Program-made: the position numbers and the translations under genes
Origin: Apostichopus japonicus
Lineage: Eukaryota; Echinodermata; Holothuroidea; Aspidochirotida; Stichopodidae
Length of the DNA: 64,000 bases
NCBI RefSeq assembly: GCF_037975245.1
Contig: NC_092581.1
Span: 11,807,303-11,871,302 of the forward strand
Reading direction: 5' to 3'
Shown: piece by piece, positions 1-13,111 of the stretch
Position numbering within the stretch: position 1 is the stretch's first letter
Layout: each line of letters starts with the position of its first letter
Notes under the pieces: generated by a model
Seen by the model: the letters and a program-made list of their open reading frames with translations, nothing else
What the model was told of the DNA's origin: nothing
Database searches by the model: none

Positions 1-1537
1 AGCACTTGTTAATTTTAAAATTGAAAAGAAAAACATCCCAGAGTGTGTACATAAGAAAATTTAATTTTAAAAAGATCAACATCCCAGAGTGTGTACATAA
101 GAATATCAAATTAATAGTAAAATATTAATTTTTAATCTGAAGATCAGGGTATGGAAGACCTGGATTTGTAAACACTGATCGAGCACACTGTATACCTACA
201 GAAAATTAAATTAGGTCGCAACAAACTGATACTGCATGCACAGAATGGACCTCCTCTTGATAGCTAATTAAAAGTCCACAATATCGCCTCTGACAATCTT
301 TCATAACCTTTGACCTCAAAATCATAAATACCCTTTTAATGTACCCACATTCTACTACCTACTGTATGAGTCTAATGGCTTGGTCAGAATGATATTAAAG
401 TCCACAGCACTTGTTAATTTTACGATTGAAAAGAAAATCGTCCCACAGTGTGTACATAAGAAAATTTAATTTTAAAAAGATCAACATCCCAGAGGGTGTA
501 CATAAGAATATCAAATTAACAGTAAAATATTAATTTTTAATCTGAAGATCAGGGTATGGAAGACCTGGATTTGTAAACACTGATCGAGCACACTGTATAC
601 CTGCAGAAAATTAAATTAGGTCGCAACAAACTGATACTGCATGCACAGAATGGACATTCTCTTGATAGCTAATTAAAAGTCCACAATACCGCCTCTGACA
701 ATCTTTCACAGCACTTGTCTACAGCACTTGTGAATTTTACAATTGGAAAGAAAAACATCTCAGAGTGTGTGCATAAAAATATTAAATTTTAAAATTGAAA
801 AGACCAGCATCCCAAGAATATCAAATTAATAGTAAAATATTAATTTTCAATCTGAAGATCAGGTTATGGAAGACCTGGATTTGTAAACACTGATTGAGCA
901 CACTGTACACCTGCAGAAAATTATATTAGGTCGCAACAAACTGATACTGCATGCACTGAATGGATGTATTCTCTTGATAGCTAATTAAAAGTCCACAATA
1001 TCGCCTTTGACGACCTTTCATAACCTTTGACCTCAAATCATAAATTCCTTTTAATGTACCACATTCTACAACCTACTGTTTGAGTCTAATGGCTTGGTCA
1101 GAAAGATATTAAAGTCCACAGCACTTGTTAATTTTACAATTGAAAAGAAAAACATCCCAGAGTGTGTGCATAAGAATATTAAATTTTAAAATTGAAAAGA
1201 CCAGCATCCCAGAGTGTGTACATAAGAATATTAAATTAATAGTAAAATATTAATTTTCAATCTGAAGATCAGGGTATGGAAGACAAGGATTTGTAAACAC
1301 TGATCGAGCACACTGTATACTGTACCTGCAGAAAATTAAATTAGGTCGCAACAAACTGATACTGCATGCACTGAATGCATGTATTCTCTTGATAGCTAAT
1401 TAAAAGTCCACAATGCCGCCTTTGACGATCTTTCATAACCTTTGACCTCAAAATCATAAATTCCTTTTAATGTACCACATTCTACTACCTAATGTATGAG
1501 TCTAATGGCTTGGTCAGGATGATATTAAAGTCCACAG
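1..1537. repeat. Four tandem copies of a ~400 bp unit
   Basis: Units begin with the same string (AGCACTTGTTAATTTTA or a close variant) at 1, 406, 723 and 1120 and end with GATATTAAAGTCCAC. Unit lengths are about 405, 317, 397 and 418 bp. The second unit lacks the final ~90 bp (the part with CATAACCTTTGACCTC and GGCTTGGTCAG). Each unit also has an internal duplication of a ~28 bp block around CCCAGAGTGTGTACATAAG. The copies look about 90-95% identical by eye. No ORF spans them. The array may continue to the left of the window. It reads as a non-coding tandem duplication or satellite-like block. Confidence 0.9.
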
Positions 1538-2948
1538 GAGTAGAAATAACTGATTAAGCTTTACTGACCCAAGTGCCCTTTGACATGCAAATCATGATGA
1601 ATATTCATGCAAACTGCTTTTTCTACTATATTGCTGGAATGTGTACCTTAGCTCCATATATCAGTTATTAATATAGATTTCATTTTTAATTAAAGCATCC
1701 ATGACCAAGTGACCCTTGACACCATGCACTTCTATAGAAATCAGTTAATTTCTATCTTTCCCATACTGGCTACACAATAGTTACTGTAGTTAGCAGTACA
1801 GTAGCATTTGCATGATATACAGTAACACGTTGTCAAGTGATGATAATAATAACCTTTCACACACATTTGAGAACAAATGTTTACAGATGAGCTTCAACTG
1901 CATTGACTGCTCAGTCATAGACAATTGAAGTCATGGTACTATATAGTTATTTCAACAACTCACTCAAAACATTTTAGTTTGAACAATTTAAGACTGAGAG
2001 ATTGCATATGACATTCAAATCATTTGAAATATTGGCATATATATCAATATTCAAATACATGTCATTTCTTTAGAAAAAGTTGATGTCTTGATTCATCTTC
2101 AGTAGCGAAAGATTGAATTTTTTTGGTATCAATCACTGTTTTTTCTAGCTCCTAGTCTTACAGGTTTTCATACCTTTTGAAACTCAAGAACGTCACTAAT
2201 TTAACAACCAAATTGGCTAGCAATTGTATACCAATAGTCCTCTATCAATTAAAAACAAACAACCTACTGTAGACAATGGATATGCTGCATATTTTGTGCA
2301 TCTGAAAGTCTAATAACTAAATAGATGTGCTACTTGCCTCAAAATGGGGATCCAAAATGAAACACTTATCCATTTACTTCCCCCTCAAGATAAAAAAAAA
2401 ACCTAACTACTACTACTACTAGTCGATGCAGTGTCTTATCACAGTCGTTGGCAAGAAACCTAACATATATGTTACTGCTACTGCTAGAGGCTACATAATT
2501 TGAAAACAACAAAGTCGGAAAACTTAATAACTTGGAGGCTACACTGCTTAGCATAATCTGTTAGCCTACGATTTATTTTAAGTCTTCGAATTCGTAACAT
2601 TTATGTAGACCTGACGTTAGACTGTGGCCTAACAGTAACAGTTAGGCCTTATAACTCAGAAGTATATTAAACTGTTGGGCCTTGACTAAGACTCTGGTGT
2701 TGACTAAGCCTAACACACTGTTAGGCCTAGCCCAACTAGTAATTTAACGTTTGTTATTTTTAATGCCAATTAGAAATGCACTGTAACGTTGTACTGTAAC
2801 GTTAGGCCTAACACTAAACTTAAGCCTCAGCGCCTACAGCAGTTTTCTTAAGGTGTACGAGAAATATTCATTTCTACGATAGAATCTCGAACTAGCCTAG
2901 CCTAATAACATTATGATATCTGCCGTTTCACCTTGATTAAAAAACTAC
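1538..2948. other. Non-coding stretch, no gene seen
   Basis: AT-rich sequence without a convincing ORF or splice-bounded exon. About 2620-2830 is rich in TTAGGCCT/AGGCCTAA palindromic motifs, which recur elsewhere in the window. A short CTACTACTACTACTA run lies at 2407-2421. Confidence 0.5.
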
Positions 2949-3047
2949 CTTATTAAGATGGCTGTCTCGCAGTAAGTCAGGTCCCCAATTTTTTCTGCGG
3001 AGAAAAATATCTCGCTGTACGCGAGGTGGTTCTACTCCATTATCCAT
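2949..3047 (-). CDS. Possible first coding exon of an unidentified minus-strand gene
   Basis: On the minus strand an ATG at 3047 (context ATT-ATGG) opens 33 codons, beginning MDNGVEPPRVQRDIF and ending SHLNK. They run straight into AAG|GTAGTT, a plausible donor with GT at 2948-2947. The peptide is charged and well mixed rather than low-complexity, and the surrounding DNA is locally richer in CpG, as at a promoter. An ATTGG (CCAAT-type) box lies upstream, near 3224. I do not recognise the peptide, and no matching downstream exon is visible between 1 and 2940, so the rest of the gene would lie off the left edge. A chance ORF remains quite possible. Confidence 0.25.
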
Positions 3048-3851
3048 AATGGCGGACTGAAAAACCGTACTTCGCACGCAGAAAATAATTTTAATATTCC
3101 AATGGCTAATTTCCCCGTAGTAAATCAAAACACGTCTTTAACGTTGACAGACGTAGGCTTTTTCAGAAGTCAGCTGATGTTTCGTCCAGCTAGTATGAGT
3201 GTTTGTAATACTGAACGAAGTAGTGATTGGCTGGCTTCCGGAGTAAAGGGTTTATTTGTTTACTGTTAGTAATGAATAGGCTACAGTCTGTTCGAGCAAC
3301 TTTTGCGGGTAGAAGAAAATCGTGTTCAAATAGACCCACCAAAATAACACCGGACATGTTTACTAAACGAGAATGGTTAATATCATAACTATGCGGGCAA
3401 GAGCATTTTTAAGGGGGATTAGGGATATTTTTTAGTCTTTCATCTGTCTCAAGTCAGTGAATCCAGGGGCCAGAATTTGTTGATACAAGGTGACAGCGTT
3501 ACTAGTTACCGGAGGTGTTTACCCTGGGAAACAAATAACTTTGACCTCGAAAATGATGAAGCGTGTGTTTGATTACTGCTATGACAATGATTGAGGCTAG
3601 CAGATGCACAGCTTATTGTTGCCGTAGGAATGAGGTGTGTAGAAAACAAGTGTAACAAATTTGTCCCGGAAAAAAACATACAATAACGCAAGACGTAGCT
3701 AGCTAAAACCTCCTTCTTGGTTTCATTTCTTGCGTGATTGCAGGTCCGAATTACTATATAGTGCACTTGGCCCAACATTTTAATGCAGTAGGGATTATTA
3801 TTTTACTGAACTGTCTAATTTTAGCTTTCTTTTTCTGCATGCCATTGTGGT

Positions 3852-4248
3852 TAGGGATGCACCGGATATCCGGTCCGGCCGGACTATCCGGCCGGATAGT
3901 GAGCAATTATCCGGTTCCGGTTCCGGCCGGATATTTTTCAGAATCTGGCCTGAACTATTTCTTAAAAAGGTGTTGGTATTGACTTAAATCAATGTAAACT
4001 ATTTCCAAAAATTAATAAAAATAATCAAAGCAAGGCAAAATTAGGTTTAACATGTTTAATTAAATTTTCTCAATGGTCTGACCTAAGATTTGCTCCTTGT
4101 TTCATACTTCTACTTCTTATTAATGATTTTCTTTTGTGTAATGAAAAAAATCCGGTTCCGGCCGGATTTTATCCGGCCGGATTTCATGTACTATCCGGCA
4201 AAATCCGGTTCCGGCCGGATCCAAAAATTTGGATCCGGTGCATCCCTA
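3852..4248. mobile_element. hAT-type MITE with CCGG-rich palindromic interior
   Basis: A 397 bp element. It has terminal inverted repeats (TAGGGATGCACCGGAT at the left, its complement ending TGCATCCCTA at the right) and a perfect 8-bp target duplication ATTGTGGT at 3844-3851 and 4249-4256. Both halves are filled with repeated ATCCGG, CCGGCCGGAT and GGTTCCGGCC motifs around an AT-rich centre with no transposase. An 8-bp duplication and this TIR form are typical of hAT elements, so a non-autonomous hAT is the best reading. The superfamily is inferred; the termini and duplication are seen directly. Confidence 0.92.
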
Positions 4249-4256
4249 ATTGTGGT

Positions 4257-5030
4257 AATAGATAGGTTGGTGAAATGATTCCCAAAATCCCACAATACAA
4301 CATACATGCATAGAGTTGTATATAAACGGTCACCAGTGATTACACTGACTCAACTCTACCCCCCCCCTCTCCCGCTTACCCTCCCAGGTAGGATGCCCGT
4401 AATATTTTTTAGAAATTCTTGCATTTGTTTTGTTGTTTCAAGAAACATGGAAAAGAAGCTAAATCACACCAGACACCCAACTAGACAAATCTGTATTACA
4501 CAAGAAACTAGAGCACCAATGGTGCAGAAGCTCATACCTTTTCGAGCTGAAAAATGTAGGGCCCACAAAACCAATTTTGGGCCCGTGAGGGATACCCCCC
4601 CCCCTCCGTTAGCAGAATCCTGGCCACACCACTGGCTATAATTCCCATTTTCCCCTTTAAATCCTATTTTACCCACTCTCTCAAACAATACCACTGACCT
4701 ACCTGTACCCTATTAAACTTTCTCCCCTCCTCCTTAGCAGACATAACAAGCACTCCCTACAAGACATAACTTCACAAGCTGCCTACATACCTCAGGCTCA
4801 ACGACTTCTAAGAATCGGCAAGTGCTGATTGGCTATAGGGCTCTGATGCTTACAGTTCAACAGTTAATAACAACTCCCAGTCCTGCTTTAATTCCACTAA
4901 CAGCCTCTGCAGAGCTTAACCACAAATGTAAACAAACACTGCAGAGACTGGGAGACAAATTAAAGGAGCTTTGGCACAAAGTGAAGGCTCAGATATCTTT
5001 AAACAATGGGGATTAATTGTAATTAATTAA
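4257..5030. other. Non-coding, C-rich patches
   Basis: Contains C-runs at about 4358-4366 and 4596-4606. Phrases such as CCGTTAGCAGAATCCTGGCC suggest a fragment of an interspersed repeat, but no termini could be paired. The overlapping + and - strand ORFs at 4306-4694 look like chance frames. Confidence 0.4.
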
Positions 5031-5690
5031 CTTTTGACCAAATATTTTTAGGCATCACCTTATTCATACACAATCCAACAATCATCAGTTCAACTTTGAA
5101 TATGATCCATCAAAATCTTGAGGAGATTGAGATATTTGAAAATATTACAAAGAATGACCCACGATGACCCCCTAAATGACATTTGACCTCAATTTTCCGA
5201 ACACCCTCGTAACTCTCATCCCGAGGAACATTGTGACTAAGTTTCATTATAATTGGCCATACACTGTACGAACAGGAGCAATTTGAAAATATAGGGCCGC
5301 GGCCCGGGCCACAAAAGACCCCTAGTTGATCTTTGATCTCAAATTCATGAACACCCTGAAGGTAAAACTACCATAGTACTATCCTGACAAACCCTCAACA
5401 TTGTACCATGGAATCTGTAGGAGAAGAAGCATTTTGCGTATTTCCACAAAATGGCCCATTACGGCCTACGGGTGACCTTTGACCCCAAATTTTGGACCAT
5501 CTCTGATGGCCCTATACCAAATGGTCCTTGCGTCCAAGTTTCATGAAATTCCAGCAAACACTGTGCGAGTGGGAGCGGTTTTACCAATTGTTGACGGATA
5601 GAGTGATAGAGTGATAGAATGATAGAGTGATAGACGCCGCACTGTAACAATAGCTCACACCAGCATGCTGGTATGAGCTAAAAACTAGAA
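5030..5690 (+). repeat. Interspersed repeat, probable SINE or LINE 3' tail
   Basis: The stretch has a regular series of phrases like TGACCTTTGACCCCAAATT and AGTTTCATGAAATTCCAGC. It then runs into a GATAGAGT octamer array (5596-5633) and a closing hairpin (AGCTCACACCAGC / GCTGGTATGAGCT at 5652-5679), followed by an A-rich end. This order (diverged body, short tandem repeat, terminal hairpin, A-rich tail) is what non-LTR tails and some invertebrate SINEs look like. The left boundary is uncertain and no coding frame survives. Confidence 0.5.
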
Positions 5691-8600
5691 AAGGAAAAAC
5701 TGAAATGTGCTGTGTAGGTCAACAGTATGCATTTTATTAGGGGGGGGGGGATCTCAGAGCAGGTCGGAACAATTTATGAACTTTTTATGACTGGTTTTAG
5801 TAACCAACATGGAATATAAGAAATGTCCAAAATCCATCGAAACTAGCTGTTTTAAAGGAGAGAATGAACTTTGAGAGAAAACAAATACTTTATGAGTTGG
5901 TTGTAAAATGCTGAAAGGAGTGACCAATATTTGACTTTCTAGCATATTTGGGAGCTATACTGATCAACTCTACCTATGTTGTTCAGTATTAAATGTCATT
6001 GTTAAAATGTGACCAGTGGGAAACTCCACAAGGTTGAACTCACATACTGTGTACACACTTACATCAGAGACCTTGCATTGATTTGCAGTGGTGTTTTACA
6101 GAGAACAGTACAGAAGCACTGTAGTGTATGTGAATATCTACATTAAAATATTTGCAAATTATCAAATGAACTTTCACATACAGTCTCAGGTGAGAGTCAC
6201 CTGAGGACCTCTTCACAACTGCATTGTTGGTAACACTAATGCCAGTGGCTACCCAAATGGTTGCTCCCTGGCACAACAATTACTGTAAGGTCATGCGAGC
6301 CTTGTCATAATGACCAACAAGACAATGGCCCTCCACCATTGTTCACAAGGTCACTGCTTTGACAATGAAATTGTTTTGGTATGTATCAGAGAAGGGAGGA
6401 AGTTCTTAATCTCAATAGCTGTACTACTGAATGACACTTCCTGTTTGATAACAGGCAATGGAGAGGGACAGTAGCAGCTTCTCGAGCAATACACAAGTTA
6501 TAGAAGCAGCTAGGAAATTGTGTAACTTTTTCTGAAATTTGCCCTGATTCGGGAGGTCTTGTGATCATTTTGTCATCTCACACAGTTTCTCAAATGTGAT
6601 CAACAATGGCTATATATCTCTCCTACAAACCGTCCTTGGAAAAGTGTCAGATTGAGCAAAGGAAAAGATATTGAAAGCAAATGAAAATGAAAGTGAAATG
6701 ATCAGCATGCATGGAGTTCCTGACTAATACAGTTCAGGGACTTCCTGTAGATTTTGAGTAGTACAAAGCCTACTACAGGAATGATAGTTACCATGGCAAT
6801 AACTCAGAAGGAAGCATGAAAGTATAATGAATCACATGATGACATGAGCTTGCATTGTTTCCCAATTCTTGCACAACTTAATGTCAGATTACAATTTTGA
6901 AAACGAACAATTCCCTTTTCCCTTTCATTCCATTATTTGGCACAGTGAAACCCCTAAAATTACATTTTCAAAATTCAAGAAAATTTTCAAGGATAGTAGA
7001 AGAAAGATTCTTTGGGGACATGATGGATGTATCCGATGTAGTGAATTTTGTCCTATATTACCAAGACCTTCCACAAAGAATACACAGTAGTTACAAGCAG
7101 ATTGAAACAAGATGAAATCCTAGATCGAAAGCACACTTTTGGACTCCTGAACAGTAGATTCGGAAGGTATGGAGCCATGACCTCATAGAGGGTCATAAGG
7201 GTGGCAGTACAAGAATGTAACCAGTTTATAGGCTAGGTTGGTGGCATTACGTATGTATTTCAGACCATGTTTATAGCTCCATGGTCAGACAGGTAAGAGA
7301 GAAAGGAAGTATAAATTCAGAAACTTTTCTCTTCAAGTGTCAGATGTTCAAAAGTCAAATCTATGTCAGTAATTATATTTCATCTGTGTCTTGTCATTAC
7401 TTTGCTGTTCATCTTGAGATATTAAATTGCAGCTGTTAAGCAGCTTGTTGGGTCAATTTTGCCATAAAGTTGAATATTGTTACCAATCTACACTAGATTC
7501 CCAAAACAATACAGTTCATTAATTTCACCAATCAACGTTCACGACATCAACGAAACTTTTCTAAATTAAAAGCCAATCAAACCATCCTGGGGAGGGGATT
7601 AAGTTAAATGGAACCACCTCTCCTTTGTGGAGACAAAAAAAAGAAAAGATTTTGAAAGGAGCCATCATGAAAAATGATTAATAGACCTGTTCAAATTTAA
7701 ATGCTCAATCTCGCTTGCCTACTAGATATAATAGTTACAGGTGTACTGTATCATGATAGTGTGCACACCATAGCAAAAATTAACCAACATTTATAGGCAA
7801 AGGGTTGACCATGAGGAGAACAGCACCTGGTACAGTGAGTTCAGTCATCTGTTGACCATCATGATACAAATCTACACAGAAGTGGTATTATGGAACTAAA
7901 TACATACATTAAATTGAGAGCTACAATGCTGTATGTTGTCAAAATGGACTTGAGTACTAATCGATGCAATTTAATCACCGCTAATAGCTATTACTACAAA
8001 TTAATTTTATCTTTAATTGTAAAACAAAACATGGTAGCAAAAATATCTTACATTAATTAGTCCAACATAAACAATACCCACAGTCCCACACAAAACTTCA
8101 ATTACTGTGCAAAGATTCTCAGCCCAGTTAATAATAATACTGACCTGCACAGCAGACACTGATCAAAGACTGGATGACTTTTCACATCCCTTACTGCTGT
8201 GAACTTGACATTTCAAATGACTGCCGTGACGAATGCCTCAAGGTGATCAAGTTACATTCTTTCAGTCGCTCAGGATATGAATTTAAATCCCTTGCGCTGT
8301 TTAAAGTGTATGTATGTACAGTACTGCATACTGTTATCAGAAAATATTACTGTGTAGATCTATCAAATGCAACAGTACTGTATACGGGGCCGGTAGCACT
8401 GTATACATATCCTAATTGCAGATGTCTGGCATCGGCCTCAAATCTTTCTAGGCTGAAAAAAACACTGTTGATCACTTCACATAGGCTATATCCAGGTCCC
8501 TATCATAGAAACTTCACCATACAATTAATAATTAGTATAATTAATACAAATTCACCAATACTGGCATCCAGTCTTAAGCAAAAAAAAAAAATACAGATTC

Positions 8601-8857
8601 TATTCGAACTAACACAGCAACATTTAACTTTAACATTAAGAATACATGCATAGTTCTATCTTGTAAGGCTTTCCACACGCAAAGTGCTATGCAAGCAACT
8701 TGTATATTTAGCATACTTACTTACTCTTTTACGATAAGTTATAAATCTATATTGAAATGGAATGTTTATATACCATGTGTGCATATGATACATGTACTGT
8801 ATGCTATGCTATTAAGGTATGTCATTTGTTTGTTCAAGTATATAGATACTGTATATG

Positions 8858-8861
<4 letters not shown>
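5691..8861. other. Non-coding stretch, no gene seen
   Basis: AT-rich DNA with only short ORFs. The longest, 159 codons at 8174-8653 on the + strand, has no recognisable domain and an unremarkable composition. A G-run lies at 5740-5750. No repeat termini, RNA gene or exon could be supported. Confidence 0.45.

Positions 8862-8947
<86 letters not shown>
8862..8947. repeat. (TA)n microsatellite
   Basis: About 43 perfect TA units. The flanks mirror each other: ACTGTATATGAGTTT on the left and ACAGTATATGAATT on the right, as if a shorter TA-centred palindrome had expanded. The long IYIYIY frames on both strands are artefacts of the repeat. Confidence 0.98.
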
Positions 8948-8950
<3 letters not shown>

Positions 8951-11025
8951 TATATGAATTATGAGGCAACAGAAGTAAACAAAAGAAGAGAAATTGAAAA
9001 TTGATCAAAACTTGCAAACTGAATGATTTCAGTATAGGAGAAGGGGAATATGAATCTTTAATGTGTATATGAAAGAGTCACATGGGTTTTAACACACTAT
9101 GTGAAACTGTTATGTTGAAACAGCTTTCATGTGCACAATATCCATCTAGTACATGTGTATTGCATGACCTTAAATTACTCTTTGGAAGACAAGACTCAAA
9201 TAACTAAGATGGCTAACTGCAGGTTAAGCAACAAAAACAAACAAAAAATGTAAAAAACAAAAGGTTACTGATATCAACACAGACTGAAAGCTGAATCAAC
9301 ACCTGGCAGCCCGGGTAATTATGCCCAAACCAAACCAAACATGATAAGAGATAAACAGTTCAAACTATGGCTGCTAAGCAGTGCAATTTTCATGCTATAA
9401 ATAGTCGACAGGTAAACTGGCTGAAATATTATATACCTCAGTATACTGACAGAACATTTAACAACAAGAAGCATTCTTTACTACTGTATCTTATTGATGG
9501 TGGACAAAACAGCAACATTTCAATAGCTTTCAGAAAGACTTACATGGCATCATCTACCAATATGCAGTAAAAAGCAATTTTATACCTAGGAATATTGAGA
9601 GCTGTTCCCCTGTAGTAATTTACTTGGTAGTCTAGCCTATCAAAAAAAGGAAATTTACTACATTTTGAGAGAATTGCAAAGATGCAATTTTTTTTGGGCA
9701 GAAACAAAGGACAGATGAGTGGCAGTAGTACTTTAGCATTGCATATGAACAGTATAATTTCACTGATCGGTCAATCTGAAAATAGATTTCACCAAATTCT
9801 GAAAATTAAAACAGCTTGTTGTACTTAGCCACCAGTTTTACCAAACGTATCGAGTGTTACGGAAAATAAAGTTGCTATTATTTGAGGGTAAGATTTGCCT
9901 GAACTATGTTGTTTCTCCAAATGAGCAATAACTGTTTGTCTGTCATTCTATATAAACTTTGTTGTTCTGCAACTTGTATCACAAAGAAAACATATAGGCC
10001 GTAAGCAACTTGCAAAATCAACTGGGAAAGTACTAGTATATGCATTGAAGCGTTTCAGTCATACGTTTGGCATTATTTTAAAATACAGTAGCCAAATCTA
10101 GTCAAGTCTAATCAAGTCTAGTCAAGTTAGTCTGCTATGATGGGACTACAGTATCGATAACAAGAACAATTCAGTATACAGTCACAATCTGCTTGAGCTG
10201 ATTGACCAGTACTGTACCTTTCACATTACTGGACTTAAATATGTATGCTCTATTCGCTCCAATTATAGCACGCTAGAGCTAGGAAAGTTTAATGATTATG
10301 TAATCGACCTGCCACGGTCATAAATCGACCTCAGGCTCTAAAATTAGCTTGCATAGCTTATTAACACCATTATTACGCTCTTTGTGTAAATACTGTGGAA
10401 ATGTGTTCATGTCTACAGTGTAGTTAATTATACAGCATTCACACAAAGACCCTCATAAAAGAAAAAATATGTGGCAGGCATTGCAGACTGATTGGTAAAA
10501 AGAGGTCATTTTACGACCAAGGCAGATTGATTACGTAATGCCAAGAAACTTTTCCATGATAGTGTGCTATAGTTGAGGTCTATACAGCAGACCTTTAAAT
10601 ACAGAGAGTAGAGAGCCTCTGATTAACATATAGCCTATAAGTCAGATGGGCAAATGAAGGTAATATTGTCATAGATGACACAATTCACAAATAAAGAGTA
10701 CTAATTAACAATGTCTCCTCACGCACTTGAATATGAAAAGGTTTTCGAGTGTTTGAGTTAGTGATGTTCTCTGTATGTGAGAATGTATTTTTTTAGTTAC
10801 TGGAACAGAATACATCCTTTTTGATATCTATTGTACGATCATAGATAATAATATAAAAATAATTATATATTCATTTATAGAGTGCAACAATATGCAAATG
10901 CATTTCTATGCATCATGTAGCACAACATCTGCACCCACTGCTACACCCATATTTGGTAGACCCAGAACACGCCTACAATAACTGAACTTGACATGCACAC
11001 TGACAATCACTCACATGTTTGTGAA
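8948..11025. other. Non-coding stretch, no gene seen
   Basis: No ORF, exon or element boundary that I can support. A short direct-repeat patch of TCTAGTCAAG-like words lies at about 10095-10130. Confidence 0.45.
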
Positions 11026-11432
11026 CACGACCAAAAACAGAAAGCACAAATACAGAGAGATGCAGAAAAAGGAGTAAACACTAGTTAAAGGACACTACAT
11101 GTTGTTGATACTGTCCCAATAAAGGAGGATGGACATGTAACATACAGTAAGTTACAGAAAACCCCCTACAAAACAAAAACTACCAGGTTATAAAAACCAA
11201 AGATTCAATGGTGACTGCAAATTCATCCCACTTCAAATTGTTCAAAGGTAACTATGACGACAGTCACAGTCATAGTGAGTTTGATGACGACCCATACTCT
11301 CATGTCACTCAACAGGAGCACGCACCATTGCCAGAACCAGATCTGCCGTCAAATTGGAAACAGTATCCAAAACGAAACCGTAAACCTACCCCCTCCTCCC
11401 TCCCACTACCTGAAAAATGTTGTTACCTGTAA
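11026..11432 (+). pseudogene. Remnant of a Gypsy-type retrotransposon pol C-terminus
   Basis: Two overlapping frames together resemble the tail of a Gypsy/Mag-type integrase. The upstream frame (from 11026) reads HDQKQKAQIQRDAEKG, then a stop, then LHVVDTVPIKEDGHVTY. From about 11175 the homology moves to the frame of the ATG at 11208: NYQVIKTKDSMVTANSSHFK, an acidic stretch, then WKQYPKRNRKP. In Gypsy integrases this region follows the catalytic core, with a basic helix, a GDxVL-type strand, a YxVxxxKGxMVT strand and a TRNSSxFK motif. One stop and one frameshift make it a dead fragment. No LTRs, RT or integrase core are visible nearby. Confidence 0.55.
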
Positions 11433-11496
11433 GTGAGTTTTGAAAAGTGTACTGAACTGAATTAATTTATAGTGAAGTTATTCTTTGGTCACATCT

Positions 11497-11865
11497 TTAA
11501 AGGCATTGAAGACTCGCCCCAAACCGTGTGCGGCCATCTGAAAAAGTTTAACTTTCTGTTGCTTGCAAGTGACGTTTTGTTTGTGTCGCTACAAAATGCA
11601 GAGAGTAATGAAACGTGATACCTTGTATCTTTAGCTGGACCTAAGATGTCTATTGCTGTATCGTTTGTATACTGTGCTGTGGGTATTGACCACAGCTCTT
11701 TGTACTCGCTGTACACTAGTGTCTAATTACCAACGGTAGCCAGCTGTGTGTGTATTTTCTGGGATCGATGGAGGTGTTTAAAGCTTCTGTTACACCTCAT
11801 TCGAAACTAGGTCAAAGTACCGGCATTAGACGTTTCTTTTTGCGCGAGTCTTCACACCCGTTTAA
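11497..11865. mobile_element. TTAA-flanked MITE, copy A (full length)
   Basis: A 369 bp element bounded by TTAA at both ends (11497-11500 and 11862-11865). Its inverted termini share TGAAGACTCG: AGGCATTGAAGACTCGCCCC on the left and the complement of ACGGGTGTGAAGACTCGCGC on the right. There is no transposase. A TTAA target duplication is the hallmark of piggyBac-type (also Kolobok) insertion, so I infer a piggyBac-like MITE. A second copy lies inverted at 19042. Confidence 0.8.
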
Positions 11866-13111
11866 GTTTATTTTATGTTACGTTTCATGTACAATAATTA
11901 AATGCTATCTTGCTCAGTCATAAGATAATCCCTATTACCTATCATTCATGAATCAACACATACATTGTGATTATCAGTACGTTGAAAATCTTTATAATAA
12001 CACTGATGATCAAAGTCTCTTTTAAGCCTGGTTACAGTATGAGGGATACAGTGTTCATAGTCTCCTTGCATACTCATAATGTAAAAGAAATGACAGAATG
12101 TACAGTATAAGACTGAAGAAGAACTAAAATACAGAATCAAGGAATAGGATCAAATGCTTTTGACTATTTTATACCACCAAACAGAATTGGGATAACTTGG
12201 ACCACACTTGGAGTATCATATAACCTAGGCCTACAGAATCACGTACCATCCAATAATATTCCTATTGTTTGTTAATATTACTATAGGGATGCACCAGGAT
12301 GTAAACATTTGATTCAGTGTATGTAGACTTTCTGCTCACCCCATCTGCATTCCTAACCCTAAATAAATTGTTGGATTGTGTTAATTTCCACACGATTTAA
12401 TCAGGCAGGAAGTGCAGCTGGATTTTAAGGTTGAATCCTGCAAATACAGTACAGTATCTGGCTGGAAATGGAATTCCAAATCCTGTGCATCATTGGTTAA
12501 TACACATAACGTTGGGATTATCATGGTTTACAGTAGCCAGCTACGTTACCTCCATATTATTATATTTAATACTAACGTCAAAAGTTGCGATTGAGCTAAG
12601 TTAGTTAGCAACTCAGGCAAAGGTATGAAAAGCTGAGCCCTATCATAGCGGCCAAGCCTATAGGCCTTGGCTGTAAGTTAGGCGATGATTTTATATAGGG
12701 TTGCTAAGTTAAAGTAAAAAGATTAATATGATATGACGAACCTTGTTATAATTTGGACTCCTCAAAACTTTATCGCCCTTAACTTTAGAATACAATGAAC
12801 CACACCGCTTTGATTGTTGAGAAATACATCGAGCTAGGAACGAGCTGCTCATCTTGATTGAGTGAATTAGGCTAGATCATAGACTCACAGAGGATGTACG
12901 CTAACTACGGGTAGATGACCGACAGCTGTTCTGTACGAACAGTGCACATACAGGCTAACGTAACTAGGCAAGTTGAGAACCAGAAGTGAATTTTAGTATT
13001 CAGTGTTAAAGTCAGCGTTCCTGGGAAGTTAACCTCGGAGGATGTGGAACGCCGAATGTTTCTTTTTAAATTGAAAGATGTCTTATGGCAGAATTATAGT
13101 CTTGATGTGTT
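11866..13111. other. Non-coding, with an isolated hAT-type end
   Basis: TAGGGATGCACCAGGAT at 12284-12300 matches the terminus of the hAT MITE at 3852, but no partner terminus or duplication is visible, so it may be a solo end or chance. No gene is seen in the rest. Confidence 0.4.

Noticed and set aside
3506-3982. ORFs of 82-90 codons left of and inside the hAT MITE
   Set aside because: One runs into the TIR and reads the CCGG repeats; the other has no domain or splice support.
8174-8653. 159-codon + strand ORF
   Set aside because: No recognisable domain, unremarkable composition, no splice signals or repeat-protein motifs. Its length is within chance for this base composition.
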